DNA of 64,000 nucleotides from positions 24,740 to 88,739 of the forward strand of contig NZ_JOFQ01000025.1 of NCBI RefSeq assembly GCF_000718305.1, written 5' to 3'. This document shows, piece after piece, positions 10,719 to 19,174 of the stretch (positions are counted from its first letter, which is position 1; every line of letters starts with the position of its first letter). Position numbers and translations under genes: made by a program. This DNA comes from Streptomyces niger. Its GTDB lineage: Bacteria > Actinomycetota > Actinomycetes > Streptomycetales > Streptomycetaceae. The notes beneath the pieces were generated by a model that was given only the letters and a program-made list of their open reading frames with translations, was not told where the DNA came from and searched no databases.

Positions 10719-11219
10719 GGGACTTCTTTCCGAGTGTGGCCGCTTGGGCACTTTTCGAATCAGTTGAAGCGCTGAGGCAAAGCGCTGTGAGTGAGTACGT
10801 AAACAGCGTTTCTGAGGTGCCGTCAAGCACTTCCTGGAAAGAGCGCGACGCACGGCGATTAACGGGAACCCTGCACCGTGAAGGAGCTCACACGACCGTG
10901 GGCGTAAAGACGCACAGGGTGCTGGATTTATGCGAACATATCGCCCTTCCTGTGACCTTTCAACGACGGACAGTCACCTCCTCCCCTGTCCAGAATGTGG
11001 AACAGACTGTCCAATCACAGGATTGATCTTGCTAACGTGCAGCTCGGAGTGGGGGGCTCCCAGCCATCCCTCGACCATCGCATGCCTGCCGTCCCCCACG
11101 GGACGCGTCACCCGCGATGGCCGGGCCGGGAGGGAACGCACCCCTTCCAGCGTCAGGCGACCGCTCGGCGAGTTCCGCTCACTACGGTCGTCCTGCCGGA
11201 AGAACCGAAAGGGATAACT
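10719..11219. promoter_or_regulatory. Divergent promoter region between the FAD and dioxygenase operons
   Basis: 501 bp without a convincing gene, more AT-rich than its surroundings near 10740-11040, so it probably holds both promoters. Repeats that could be operator sites: CTGTCCA at 10986-10992 and again at 11007-11013, same strand, 21 bp apart (two helical turns); and AGCGCT at 10768-10773 and 10781-10786, 13 bp apart. No regulator gene lies in either operon, so control is likely from elsewhere. Long frames across it have shadow-type composition. Confidence 0.55.
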
Positions 11220-11861
11220 GTGCGCTGCTTTACTTTATCTGCCGCCGTCCACCTGTCCGAGGAATTCCTCGAAAGCTACGCCGACCTGCCGGCCGATGAG
11301 CACCTCCGGGACGGACACCGCTTCCGCTATCGCGCATTCGGGAAAGCCCAGGTAAAGGGGGAGCGATTTCTGTGGGAGGACGAGGTGTCGTTCTTCCAGG
11401 AAGGCGACATCAACGCCTACGCCGGCGGCCGTGAACGCAAGTTCGCGCCGCTCGGTGACGCGGCCCGTGAGTTCGCCGAGAGCTTCGTCAACTCGCGCCG
11501 CACGCGCGGCATCGTGACGGCCGAGGAGTTCCACATCGGCTGTCACCAGATCCGCATCACCGCCGACGACGAGCACCCCGGGCTGCCTGCCCCGGAAGGG
11601 TTCCACCAGGACGGCTTCGACTACGTCGCCGTCACGTGCGTCGCCACCGAGAACGTCAGCGGCGGCATCTCCCTGGTCCGTGCGGCCGAACCGGACGGGG
11701 ACGACCTCGTCGAGCGCGTCATGCCTCCGGGGGAAGCGCTGTTCCTCGCCGACCGTGAAGTACTGCACTACGTCAGTCCCATCACGCCGAAGGTACCCGG
11801 CAGGCCCACCTACAGGGACGTCGCCGTCATCACTTTCACGCTGGAAGGCGCCGCACGATGA
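11220..11861 (+). CDS. Fe(II)/2-oxoglutarate dioxygenase, L-isoleucine dioxygenase-like (PF10014 type)
   Basis: A 213-residue protein of the 2OG-Fe dioxygenase family that includes bacterial free amino-acid hydroxylases such as the isoleucine 4-hydroxylase IDO. The metal triad can be placed: His129 and Asp131 in FHQDGFDYVAV, and His183 in REVLHYVSPI, with Arg195 or Arg199 nearby for 2-oxoglutarate. The GTG at 11220 has GAAAGGGA upstream; longer readings carry unlike sequence. The stop overlaps the aminotransferase start (ATGA). Hydroxylation of a branched-chain amino acid would fit the AzlCD exporter two genes on. The substrate is inferred. Confidence 0.8.
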   Translation: MRCFTLSAAVHLSEEFLESYADLPADEHLRDGHRFRYRAFGKAQVKGERFLWEDEVSFFQEGDINAYAGGRERKFAPLGDAAREFAESFVNSRRTRGIVTAEEFHIGCHQIRITADDEHPGLPAPEGFHQDGFDYVAVTCVATENVSGGISLVRAAEPDGDDLVERVMPPGEALFLADREVLHYVSPITPKVPGRPTYRDVAVITFTLEGAAR

Positions 11862-12958
11862 GCATCGCTCCCTACACCATCCAGGACTGGCTCTTCGACC
11901 GGGCGCAGGGCCGTTTCGACCTCGATCTGGCCGAGAGCGGCGTCCAGTTCCAGCTCCTGCGCGACCTGCCCCTCGATCCCGACTGGGACCTCGACTACAG
12001 CCTGGACCGCGGTACGCGCGAGCTGCGTGAGCGCATCGCCGCCCTGTACGAGGACCCCGGCGAGAGCAACGCCGCATCACCACCGGACCGCCGCGACGTG
12101 GTCGTCACCCACGGCGCCCAGGAGGCCCTCTACCTGCTCTACCGCTCCGCGCTCGCCGCGGGCGACCACGTGATCACCACCGCCCCGGGCTGGCAGCAGG
12201 CATGGGAGGTCCCGGCACATATCGGCTGCGAGGTGAGCGTCCTCGACTGGCAGCCCGGGACGCCCTTCGACGCCGAAGCGCTGGCGGCCGCCGTGCGCCC
12301 GCAGACCCGGATGCTGATCCTCAACAGCCCCTGCAACCCCTCCGGCCGGGCCCTGAGCGACACCGAATGGGACGGCATCCTGCGGGTGGCCGAGGCCCAC
12401 GACCTGCTGGTCGTGAACGACGAGGAGTACCTGCTGGACTTCGGCGCATCCGTCGTACGCCGCCACCCCCGCTCGGTCTCCGTCTCCGGCCTCTCGAAGG
12501 TCTACGGCATGCCCGCCCTGCGCGTGGGCTGGGCCCGTGGCCCGCAGGACGTCATCGAGCGCATGGTGAACTACAAGCGTTACACCACCGTCTCCAACTC
12601 CGTGGTGTGGGAACGAGTGGCCACCAGGGTTCTCGCCGACCGGCAGCGACATGTCGACCGCTACCGTTCCCTGGTCTCCCCCGGGCTCGAGCAACTGACG
12701 GCCTTCGCGAAGGCGCACGACGCACACGTCGAACTCGTCCCCCCGCACGGGACCCCCTTCGCCTGGCTGCGCTTCACCTCCGTGCCGGTCTCCTCCCAGG
12801 ACTTCGCCGAACAGCTCCTGGACCGGCACCGCACCCTCGTCATGCCCGCCGAGGTCTTCGGCGCCGAACACGGGATCCGGATCAGCTACGCCCGCCCCGC
12901 CGATGTGCTCGCCGAAGGACTGCGGCGCATCGCGGAGCAACTCGCCGCGTCCGTATAG
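11858..12958 (+). CDS. PLP-dependent aminotransferase, class I/II
   Basis: A 366-residue fold-type I aminotransferase. Visible residues: the NSPCNPSGRA loop near 150, VNDEEYLLDF near 185 (Asp for the pyridine nitrogen, Tyr for the ring oxygen), the Schiff-base lysine in SGLSKVYGMPALRVGW near 210, and a C-terminal Arg region (GIRISYARP). It is somewhat shorter than the usual 390-400 residues. It is translationally coupled to the dioxygenase and so likely works on the same carbon skeleton, either making the amino acid from a keto acid or deaminating the hydroxylated product. A decarboxylase or lyase of the same fold cannot be ruled out. Confidence 0.85.
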   Translation: MSIAPYTIQDWLFDRAQGRFDLDLAESGVQFQLLRDLPLDPDWDLDYSLDRGTRELRERIAALYEDPGESNAASPPDRRDVVVTHGAQEALYLLYRSALAAGDHVITTAPGWQQAWEVPAHIGCEVSVLDWQPGTPFDAEALAAAVRPQTRMLILNSPCNPSGRALSDTEWDGILRVAEAHDLLVVNDEEYLLDFGASVVRRHPRSVSVSGLSKVYGMPALRVGWARGPQDVIERMVNYKRYTTVSNSVVWERVATRVLADRQRHVDRYRSLVSPGLEQLTAFAKAHDAHVELVPPHGTPFAWLRFTSVPVSSQDFAEQLLDRHRTLVMPAEVFGAEHGIRISYARPADVLAEGLRRIAEQLAASV

Positions 12959-13069
12959 CGCCCTCGAAGTGATGCGGGCGGGGGCGCCGTCGACGCGGCC
13001 CCGCCCGCCCCACTCCTGCGCACCGCCGAAGCCGCCAGCCAACCCCCACTGCCGCCCCCAGGAGCAGAC

Positions 13070-13864
13070 ATGACGCCGAACGCCACGACCGGGCCGGGGC
13101 CGGATCCCGGCGCGGCCGACGCCATCGGGCCCGCCGTACCCTCCACCGGTGCCCAACCCTCGCCGCACCGCCCCCCTCGCAGCGGCCTTCGTGCGGACGC
13201 AGCGGTCGCCGCGCGCCTGACCGTCCCGGTGGCCATGGGCTACCTGCCCCTGGGAGCGGCCTTCGGCATCCTGCTGGTCAGCCAGGGACTGCCCTGGTAC
13301 TGGGCCCCGACAACGGCGCTGGTCGTGTTCGCCGGCTCACTGGAATTCCTCGCCGTGTCGATGCTCACCGCCCCGCTCGGGCTCCCCGCCATCGCGATGA
13401 CCACATTCCTGGTCAACTTCCGGCACATCTTCTACGGGCTGTCCTTCCCCCTGCACCTGCTGCAGGGAAAGGCCCAACGCAGCTACGGGATCTTCGCCCT
13501 CACGGACGAGACCTACTCCCTGCTCGCGGCCAACCCTGGCCAGCAGCTCAACGGCCGCCGCATCACCCTCATCCAGCTGTTCAGCCACGCCTACTGGGTA
13601 CTGGGCAGCCTCACCGGCGCGCTCGTCTCCACCGCACTGCCCGACGACATCCACGGCATCGAGTTCGCACTCACCGCCCTCTTCGTCGTCCTCTCCTGGG
13701 ATCACGCGACCAAGCGCACCAACCTGCGCCCGGTCCTCTACGGCCTGACCGCGAGCGCCGTGGCAGCCGTGGCCGGCACCGACCAGTTCCTGACCGTCGC
13801 AGTCATCACGTACCTCCTGCTCCTCATCGGCGACTACCTGAAGACAAGGACCAAGCGTGCCTGA
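13070..13864 (+). CDS. azlC: AzlC-family amino-acid exporter large subunit
   Basis: A 264-residue membrane protein homologous to AzlC/YgaZ, the large subunit of branched-chain amino-acid exporters. The family start is ARLTVPVAMGYLPLGAAFGI near residue 47; before it lies a Pro-rich tail of about 45 residues that most relatives lack. Around six helices follow. The FLVNFRHIFYGLSFP and ALTDETYSL segments are typical. An AGGAGC ribosome binding site precedes the ATG. The gene overlaps azlD by 8 bp. Sitting 111 bp after the aminotransferase, it probably exports the amino acid made by the preceding enzymes. Confidence 0.9.
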   Translation: MTPNATTGPGPDPGAADAIGPAVPSTGAQPSPHRPPRSGLRADAAVAARLTVPVAMGYLPLGAAFGILLVSQGLPWYWAPTTALVVFAGSLEFLAVSMLTAPLGLPAIAMTTFLVNFRHIFYGLSFPLHLLQGKAQRSYGIFALTDETYSLLAANPGQQLNGRRITLIQLFSHAYWVLGSLTGALVSTALPDDIHGIEFALTALFVVLSWDHATKRTNLRPVLYGLTASAVAAVAGTDQFLTVAVITYLLLLIGDYLKTRTKRA

Positions 13865-14180
13865 GACCACCTACCTCATCGCCGCCGTCCTGGTCATGGC
13901 GGGCGTCACCTTCGCCCTGCGCGCAGCCCCGTTCGTCCTCCTGCGCAACAGCGGACAGTCACCGCTGCTGCAGTACCTGCGCACCTCACTGCCGCCAGGA
14001 ATCATGGTGATCCTCGTCGCCTACAGCATCCACACCGTCGACTTCACCCGAGCCCCCTACGGCGCCCCCGCCCTGGCCGGCATCGGCGCCTGCGCCGGGA
14101 CCTACCACTGGTCGAAGAGCCCACTCGCCGCGATCATCGCCGGAGTGGCAGTGAACATGACACTCACCCATCTCCTCTGA
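13857..14180 (+). CDS. azlD: AzlD-family small exporter subunit
   Basis: A 107-residue membrane protein of the AzlD/YgaH family with about four helices (a first helix in YLIAAVLVMAGVTFALRAAP and the family segment SLPPGIMVILVAYSIHT). AzlD proteins act only with AzlC. The GTG start lies inside the end of azlC, which fits coupled translation in a fixed ratio. It ends the rightward operon and is followed at once by three hairpin-forming repeats at 14181-14257. Confidence 0.9.
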   Translation: MPETTYLIAAVLVMAGVTFALRAAPFVLLRNSGQSPLLQYLRTSLPPGIMVILVAYSIHTVDFTRAPYGAPALAGIGACAGTYHWSKSPLAAIIAGVAVNMTLTHLL

Positions 14181-14257
14181 CACCCTGCGCCAGGCAGGTC
14201 CTCCGGCGCCCTGCGCCGGGCGGGGCCTCTGGCGCCCTGCGCCGAGCAGGGCCGGAA
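14181..14257. repeat. Three tandem 25-26 bp hairpin repeats after azlD
   Basis: Copies at 14181-14205, 14206-14231 and 14232-14257, each built around CCCTGCGCC..GC(A/G)GG, so each can fold into a small stem-loop (for example CCCTGC with GCAGGG in the third copy). They start directly after the azlD stop and may together act as the operon terminator. Confidence 0.6.
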
Positions 14258-14572
14258 GTCGCGCCGTCGCCGGTGCTCGCCGCGCGGGGCCGACCGGCGA
14301 CCGGCGGGGGCGGTGTTTCCGTCGGTTCCCGTTGTGCGCGAGGAGCCTGTGCGTCGGTGTGCGCTTCGTCGGGCGGCTGAGCGGGAAGGATGAAGGAGAG
14401 CACCCGACGATTCCCGGAACCCCGCGGCGCATTCTGCATTGCCGCATGCGTGTGCGACCGCGAGAATCGTGGTGCTTCCCCATTCAGGCCGTCCGCGGCT
14501 CAACAGGGGTGTGTCGTGGTGCGACGGTGCGCCCGGCCGCCTCCGCTCCGCCGCGTCGACGAAGGGAGGACC
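14258..14572. other. Intergenic region, no gene seen
   Basis: 315 bp between the repeats and the next hypothetical gene. Frames that cross it in either direction have Arg/Pro-rich shadow composition. A promoter for the downstream gene must lie here, but I see no clear element. Confidence 0.5.
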
Positions 14573-15226
14573 GTGACCTTCGGCATCATTCCGCCCCTGA
14601 CCGCGTCCCGGTCTTCCACCGCCACGACGGCCGCCAGGCTGGGCAGGATGCTGGAGCCCTCCGAGTGGGCCGCGGCGGGAATTCCCGTGCTCAGCAACGC
14701 TCGTGAGGTCGTCACCGACCTGCACGACCGGCATCTGCCCGGACCGTCCACCGCCGTGGTCGCGGTGCTGGATCCGGCGGAACGGGTGACGGCCAGCGCG
14801 TCCTTCGTCCTGCGTACCGACGCCCCCGACGGCTGGGAGTTCCGCAACGCACTGCTGGCGCAGCTGCGCCGGGTGATCCCGCACGATCTGCGGTTGCGCA
14901 CACCGGTACGGACGGCGGTGCTGCTCTACTGCCGTGACGGCGAGCCCGTGTGGACGGAGGCGGACGGCGCCTGGATGTGGGGGCTGCGCGACGCGTGCAC
15001 GCTCCACGGGCTGCGCTGCGGCCCGTACATCACGCTGACCCGTGCGGGCTGGCAGGTGCTCGGCGAGGGCCGCGGCGGGCGACGGCCGCACGCCGGTGCG
15101 CGACCGGAGCTGCCGCCGCTGTCGGGGCCGGCCCACGGGCGGCACGACGGCGGTGTCACCACCGGGGCGCCGCGGCGTTCGGGCGGCGGCTCGGTGGCAG
15201 CCCGACGGCGCACCGCGGCCCGCTGA
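14573..15226 (+). CDS. Conserved Streptomyces-type hypothetical protein
   Basis: A 217-residue protein of unknown function. The GTG at 14573 has a strong GGGAGGA ribosome binding site 4 bp upstream, better than any earlier in-frame start. Residues 30-160 are well ordered, with alternating hydrophobic strands (STAVVAVLDPAERVTASASF, then TAVLLYCRDGEPVWTEADG) and a Trp-rich loop WMWGLRDACTLHG. The last 60 residues are Gly/Arg/Pro-rich and probably disordered. No transmembrane helix or signal peptide. I recognise no domain. Two 16-bp tandem duplications lie just downstream. Confidence 0.75.
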   Translation: MTFGIIPPLTASRSSTATTAARLGRMLEPSEWAAAGIPVLSNAREVVTDLHDRHLPGPSTAVVAVLDPAERVTASASFVLRTDAPDGWEFRNALLAQLRRVIPHDLRLRTPVRTAVLLYCRDGEPVWTEADGAWMWGLRDACTLHGLRCGPYITLTRAGWQVLGEGRGGRRPHAGARPELPPLSGPAHGRHDGGVTTGAPRRSGGGSVAARRRTAAR

Positions 15227-15254
15227 CCGTACGGCCGCCGGGCCGTCCCTGAGA

Positions 15255-15336
15255 GCGGGCCCGGACGTCGGCGGGCCCGGACGTCGGCGACGTCGGGGCG
15301 CGGCGTTGCCGCGTGGCGGTGTTGCCGCGTGGCGGT
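15255..15336. repeat. Two separate perfect 16-bp tandem duplications
   Basis: GCGGGCCCGGACGTCG is present twice in tandem at 15255-15286, and GTTGCCGCGTGGCGGT twice in tandem at 15305-15336. Both lie between two convergent genes. They look like recent slippage products; no coding or terminator role is evident. Confidence 0.85.
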
Positions 15337-15415
15337 GTAGCCGTGGGGCAGCGGGCGGTACGGAGCGAGCCCGGCGGCCGTGGTGACCGGACCGGGTCGC
15401 TCCGAGCCGGCTCGC

Positions 15416-16054
15416 TTACGCCGCCGCCCCGATGAGGGCGTTGATGCGCTGCGGGTCGCCGCAGACGATCAGCAGGGCGCCGGCCCGGGCCATGGCGGCG
15501 GGCAGGGCCTTGGCGACCGTCTCGTCGGAGCCGCCGTTGACCGCGACGACGACCACGGGGCGGCCCTTGGCGCGCTCGGCGTCGGCATCGGCGTAGAAGA
15601 CGTCGTCCGCGGCGTCGTGCTGCGCCCAGTAGGACGCCTCACCGAAGGACAGTTCGTGCGCGGCCCAGGGGTGCCGGTCGCCGGTGGTCAGGACGAGCAC
15701 CTCGTGCGGCGCGCGGCCGGAGTCCAGCAGCAGGTCGACCGCCTCGTCGGCGGCGTCGACGGCACCGTCGGCCGGCGCGGGGATCAGCTGCAACTGCGCT
15801 TCGGCAGCGGCGGCGGCACCCGGCGCGGACGACTTGGGAGCCGTGCGCTGCGGCGGCGGGGCGGCGGCCGGTCCGCGGGACGGGCCGGGCTTACCGGGGC
15901 GGGCGCTGGCCGCGGGGGCGCCGCGCGGAGGCGCGGGGCGGGGGCCGGGACCAGGTACGGGACGGGGGGTCGGCGCGGTGCGGCCGGCGGCCGGAGTTGC
16001 GCGGGGACCCGGGACACTCTCGTGAATCTGAGGCTCCTCGGGGATGAGAGGCAT
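15416..16054 (-). CDS. Hypothetical protein with Pro/Ala-rich N-terminus and a small alpha/beta domain
   Basis: A 212-residue protein. The first 85 residues are a Pro/Ala/Gly/Arg-rich, probably disordered linker. The last 125 hold an ordered domain with strands HEVLVLTTGD, GRPVVVVAVNGG and GALLIVCGDPQRI. These resemble the end of superfamily I helicases such as UvrD, where a similar VxxxALxRAxxxLxVxG pattern occurs, but there is no Walker motif here, so helicase activity is not expected. It lies just downstream of rnhB on the same strand (66 bp) and may share its transcript. Function unknown. Confidence 0.7.
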   Translation of the reverse strand: MPLIPEEPQIHESVPGPRATPAAGRTAPTPRPVPGPGPRPAPPRGAPAASARPGKPGPSRGPAAAPPPQRTAPKSSAPGAAAAAEAQLQLIPAPADGAVDAADEAVDLLLDSGRAPHEVLVLTTGDRHPWAAHELSFGEASYWAQHDAADDVFYADADAERAKGRPVVVVAVNGGSDETVAKALPAAMARAGALLIVCGDPQRINALIGAAA

Positions 16055-16120
16055 GAAGTGATGTCTATCAAACGTAGGTACGGGACATGTCAGGGGGTAC
16101 CGGATTCACATCCGTACCGC

Positions 16121-16822
16121 TCAGAAGTCGAAGCCGAGTTGGCCACCGGCCTCCAGAGCGGATGCTTCGGGGCTGACCCGCACCTTCTTCAGGTGCTGCC
16201 AGCGGGGCAGCGCGTCCATGTAGGACCACGACACCCGGTGGTGCGGGGTCGGACCCCACTCCTCCAGCGCGGCGCGGTGCACCGGTGACGGGTAACCGGC
16301 GTTGTCCGCGAAGCCGAAGTGTTCGTGCGCCAGGCCCAGTTCCGCCATCATCGCGTCGCGCTTCACCTTCGCGATCACGGAGGCGGCGGAGACGGCGATG
16401 CAGGACTGGTCGCCCTTGATGACCGTGCGGACCTTCCACGGGGCGCCGAGGTAGTCGTGCTTGCCGTCGAGGATGATCGCGTCAGGCCGTACGGGGAGAG
16501 CCTCCAGCGCGCGGACGGCGGCCAGCCGCAGCGCGGCGGTCATGCCCAGGTCGTCGATCTCCTCGGGAGTGGCGTGACCGAGGGCGTGGCAGGTGACCCA
16601 GTCGCTGAGCACGGCGGCGAGTTCGTCACGGCGCTTGGGGGTCAGCAGCTTGGAGTCGGTGAGTCCGGCGGGCGGGCGGCGCAGTCCGGTCACGGCGGCG
16701 CAGACGCTCACCGGGCCGGCCCAGGCTCCGCGCCCGACCTCGTCCACTCCTGCGATGATCTTGGCGCCGGTCGTGGCGCGCAGTGATCGCTCGACGGTGT
16801 GCGTAGGGGGCTCGTAGGGCAT
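16121..16822 (-). CDS. rnhB: Ribonuclease HII
   Basis: A 233-residue RNase HII, which cuts RNA in RNA-DNA hybrids and removes misincorporated ribonucleotides. The signature [17 protein letters not shown] near residue 25 gives the first Asp-Glu metal ligands; [12 protein letters not shown] near 115 has the next Asp; the [20 protein letters not shown] block follows near 140. The ATG was chosen because [15 protein letters not shown] is the usual family start; a much longer in-frame extension upstream reads through tandem repeats and is not coding. The C-terminal LGFDF resembles a beta-clamp binding peptide, which would tie it to replication. Confidence 0.95.
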   Translation of the reverse strand: MPYEPPTHTVERSLRATTGAKIIAGVDEVGRGAWAGPVSVCAAVTGLRRPPAGLTDSKLLTPKRRDELAAVLSDWVTCHALGHATPEEIDDLGMTAALRLAAVRALEALPVRPDAIILDGKHDYLGAPWKVRTVIKGDQSCIAVSAASVIAKVKRDAMMAELGLAHEHFGFADNAGYPSPVHRAALEEWGPTPHHRVSWSYMDALPRWQHLKKVRVSPEASALEAGGQLGFDF

Positions 16823-17384
16823 GGCGCCAGACAGAGTACGCCCCCGCCCGCCGGCGGTTCGCACCGCGGGTGCTTCTCGTGCGATTCGTCCCGCACGGGC
16901 GGTGTCCGCGCCGTCCGGAACGGGGTGCTGAGGGCCGTCGTGCGGCGACCCCTGGGACTTCGTACGCATGCCCTTCGGCCTTCGGAGAGCGGCTGCCGGC
17001 CCGTGGCACCACGGGCCTGCTGCCACCGGTTCTTCTCGATGTGTCCGCCGGCTCGATGTGTCCGCCGGCTCGATGTGTCCGCCGGCTCGGTGCGACCGCC
17101 GAGTCGGTGTGATCGCCGACTTCGACGGTGTCCGGTCCGGTGGCCCGGCTCGGCGCCATCGGCGTGGCCGGCGGACCACGGAAACGCTGCGGCCGGCGGC
17201 CGTGCGGACCCGGTCGACCGAGCACCGATCCGTCGACCGAGCACCGGTCCTGCGGGCGGCGCGCCTGCCGGTCCGGTGGCGTCCGGTGGCGTCCGGTGGT
17301 GTCCGGTGGTGTCCGGTGGTGTCGGTGGCGCCGGGGTGACGGCCCGGTTGTGCCGGAGGTGTCAAGGGTACGCCGCATGAAGGG
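16823..17384. repeat. 562-bp intergenic block of nested short tandem repeats
   Basis: No gene is supported here. Repeats seen: a 17-bp unit (CTCGATGTGTCCGCCGG) three times perfectly at 17035-17085 and twice more in degenerate form to 17119; a 19-bp unit starting GTCGACCGAGCACCG twice at 17213-17250; and a 10-bp unit GTCCGGTGG(C/T) five times at 17271-17320 with a partial sixth. All six frames across the block give low-complexity text. The promoter of rnhB should lie in the part next to 16822. Confidence 0.85.
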
Positions 17385-18293
17385 TCAGGCGGGACTGTCC
17401 GGCAGCCAGGCCGGCAGGTCCTCGGTCCGCTCCAGCCACTCCTGCGGCGGCGCGCCTCCCGGCCCGGCCCCCACGATGGCGCCGACGATCGCGCAGGTGG
17501 TGTCCACGTCGCCGCCCGCGCGGGCCGTGGTCCAGAGCGCCTGCTCGTAGTCGCCGAGATTCCGCGCCGCGGCCCACAGGGTGAACGGCACCGTGTCGTG
17601 GGCCGTGGTCCGCCGGCCGCAGCCGAGCACCGCGGCGACGGTGCTCGCGTCGCCGTAGTCGAGCATGTCGCGGGCGCGCCGCAGCCCCGCCTGGACGGCG
17701 CTGCGCGGGATGAGCTCCACGACGGCGTCCAGCAGCGCCTGAGGACCGGTGGTGCGCTCGGGGTCGGCGACGATCGCGGCGGCGGCCGCGACCGCCATCG
17801 TCCCGACGACCGCCTCGCGGTGCTGATGGGTGACGTACGCGGAGATCTCCGCCTGGTGCGTCGCCTGCTCGGGGTCGTCGGCGTACCAGGCGCCCAGCGG
17901 GGCGATGCGCATGGCGGCGCCGTTGCCCCAGGAGCCCTGGCCGTTGAAGAGCGCGGAGGCCAGCTCACGCCAGTCCCTGCCTTCTCGCACCTCCCGGAGC
18001 AGGCGGTCCACGGCGGGGCCGTACGCCCGGCCCTCGTCGTGGTGCTCGGCGAAGGAGCGGGCGAGCGCGTCCTGGTCGATACGGCCGTGCTCGGCCAGCA
18101 CGGCCAGCACGGAGGCCGCCATCTCGGTGTCGTCGGTCCACCCCCAGGGGGCCGGCGGCAGGGTGCGGCGCATGAGCGAGGGGTAATGGGCGGGCACGAA
18201 GAACTGGGATCCCAGGGCGTCGCCCACGGCGAGGCCCCGCAGGCTCTTCAGGGCCCGCGCGAAGCGCTGTGCGTCACGGTGATCGGCGGTCAT
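17385..18293 (-). CDS. ADP-ribosylglycohydrolase family protein
   Basis: A 302-residue protein of the ADP-ribosyl-[dinitrogen reductase] hydrolase / ARH family, which removes ADP-ribose from targets using two metal ions. Metal motifs are intact: [13 protein letters not shown] near residue 20, [10 protein letters not shown] near 50, and the C-terminal [19 protein letters not shown] near 265. The ATG at 18293 opens on [15 protein letters not shown]; a longer frame adds 22 residues with no family match. It starts 10 bp after the histidine phosphatase stop, so both are probably co-transcribed. The substrate (protein, nucleic acid or small ADP-ribose compound) is unknown. Confidence 0.9.
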   Translation of the reverse strand: MTADHRDAQRFARALKSLRGLAVGDALGSQFFVPAHYPSLMRRTLPPAPWGWTDDTEMAASVLAVLAEHGRIDQDALARSFAEHHDEGRAYGPAVDRLLREVREGRDWRELASALFNGQGSWGNGAAMRIAPLGAWYADDPEQATHQAEISAYVTHQHREAVVGTMAVAAAAAIVADPERTTGPQALLDAVVELIPRSAVQAGLRRARDMLDYGDASTVAAVLGCGRRTTAHDTVPFTLWAAARNLGDYEQALWTTARAGGDVDTTCAIVGAIVGAGPGGAPPQEWLERTEDLPAWLPDSPA

Positions 18294-18303
18294 CGGGTGC
18301 ACT

Positions 18304-18963
18304 CTAACCGGTGACGCCGTAGGACTGCGGCGTACACCAGTGCTCGAACGGCCGGTCAAGGCGGTACCGCCCGTCCGGCCCCAACAGCAGGGTGCGGTGA
18401 TCGGCGTTGTGCGGGTTGGACAGCGATTCGAACTCCGCGACGGTCCAGTGGAACCACCTCATGCAGAACAGCCGCATGGTCAGGCCGTGCGTGACGATCA
18501 GGACGTTCGGCGGATGGTCCGGCGCCTCGAAGCTGCGCCACAGGCTCTCCAGGAACGCTCCGACACGGTCGTAGACGTCGGCGCCCGACTCCCCCTGGGC
18601 GAAGCGGTAGAAGAAGTGGCCGTAGGCGTCGCGGTAGGCCTTCTGGAGCCGCACGTCGTCCCGGTCCTGCCAGTTCCCCCAGTCCTGCTCGCGCAGCCGC
18701 GGCTCCTCGCGCACCCGGACCAGGTCGGAGTCCAGACCCAGCGCCTGGAACGTCTGGTGCGTACGGCGATAAGGAGAGACGTACGCGGATATACGCTCGC
18801 TCCCGAACAGGGCCCGCAGTCGCGCGCCGGCCTCCTCGGCCTGCTTGATGCCGCGCTCCGTCAGGCTCAGGGCATGATCCGGCTCCCGCTCGTACACCGT
18901 GTCGTCGATATTTCCGTCGGACTCTCCGTGTCTGATGAGGACGATGCGTCGGGGGCGTGCCAT
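18304..18963 (-). CDS. Histidine phosphatase family protein (phosphoglycerate mutase-like)
   Basis: A 219-residue phosphatase. The catalytic RHGESDGN is at residues 11-18, the second Arg is in SPYRRTHQTF near 63, the acidic partner lies in the REQDWGNWQ region near 95, and the second His is in LIVTHGLTMRLF near 153. Family members dephosphorylate sugars, nucleotides or proteins; this one lacks features that would name a substrate. It lies directly upstream of the ADP-ribosylglycohydrolase in the same orientation. Confidence 0.9.
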   Translation of the reverse strand: MARPRRIVLIRHGESDGNIDDTVYEREPDHALSLTERGIKQAEEAGARLRALFGSERISAYVSPYRRTHQTFQALGLDSDLVRVREEPRLREQDWGNWQDRDDVRLQKAYRDAYGHFFYRFAQGESGADVYDRVGAFLESLWRSFEAPDHPPNVLIVTHGLTMRLFCMRWFHWTVAEFESLSNPHNADHRTLLLGPDGRYRLDRPFEHWCTPQSYGVTG

Positions 18964-19120
18964 GCCGCCAGCCTAAAACGCGGCGCCTCCGCACGCCCGG
19001 GGCGCCACCCCTGCCCCCGCAGGCGGGATCCGGCCCCTCGCGCGACCTGAACGGTCATCATCGCCCCCCCCCGAGGCCGCACGAGGCGACCAATAGTCAT
19101 CTGTAATGCAACCTTCGTCG

Positions 19121-19152
19121 CGTTACGATGTCCATGATGACACACCGTAACG
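19121..19152. promoter_or_regulatory. Candidate TetR operator (inverted repeat)
   Basis: CGTTACG at 19121-19127 and its exact reverse complement CGTAACG at 19146-19152, with 18 bp between them, ending 22 bp before the TetR-type start. The stretch is more AT-rich than its surroundings and would overlap the promoter, as expected for autoregulation. Confidence 0.5.
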
Positions 19153-19174
19153 ACTAACGCAACTGGAGTTGTGT

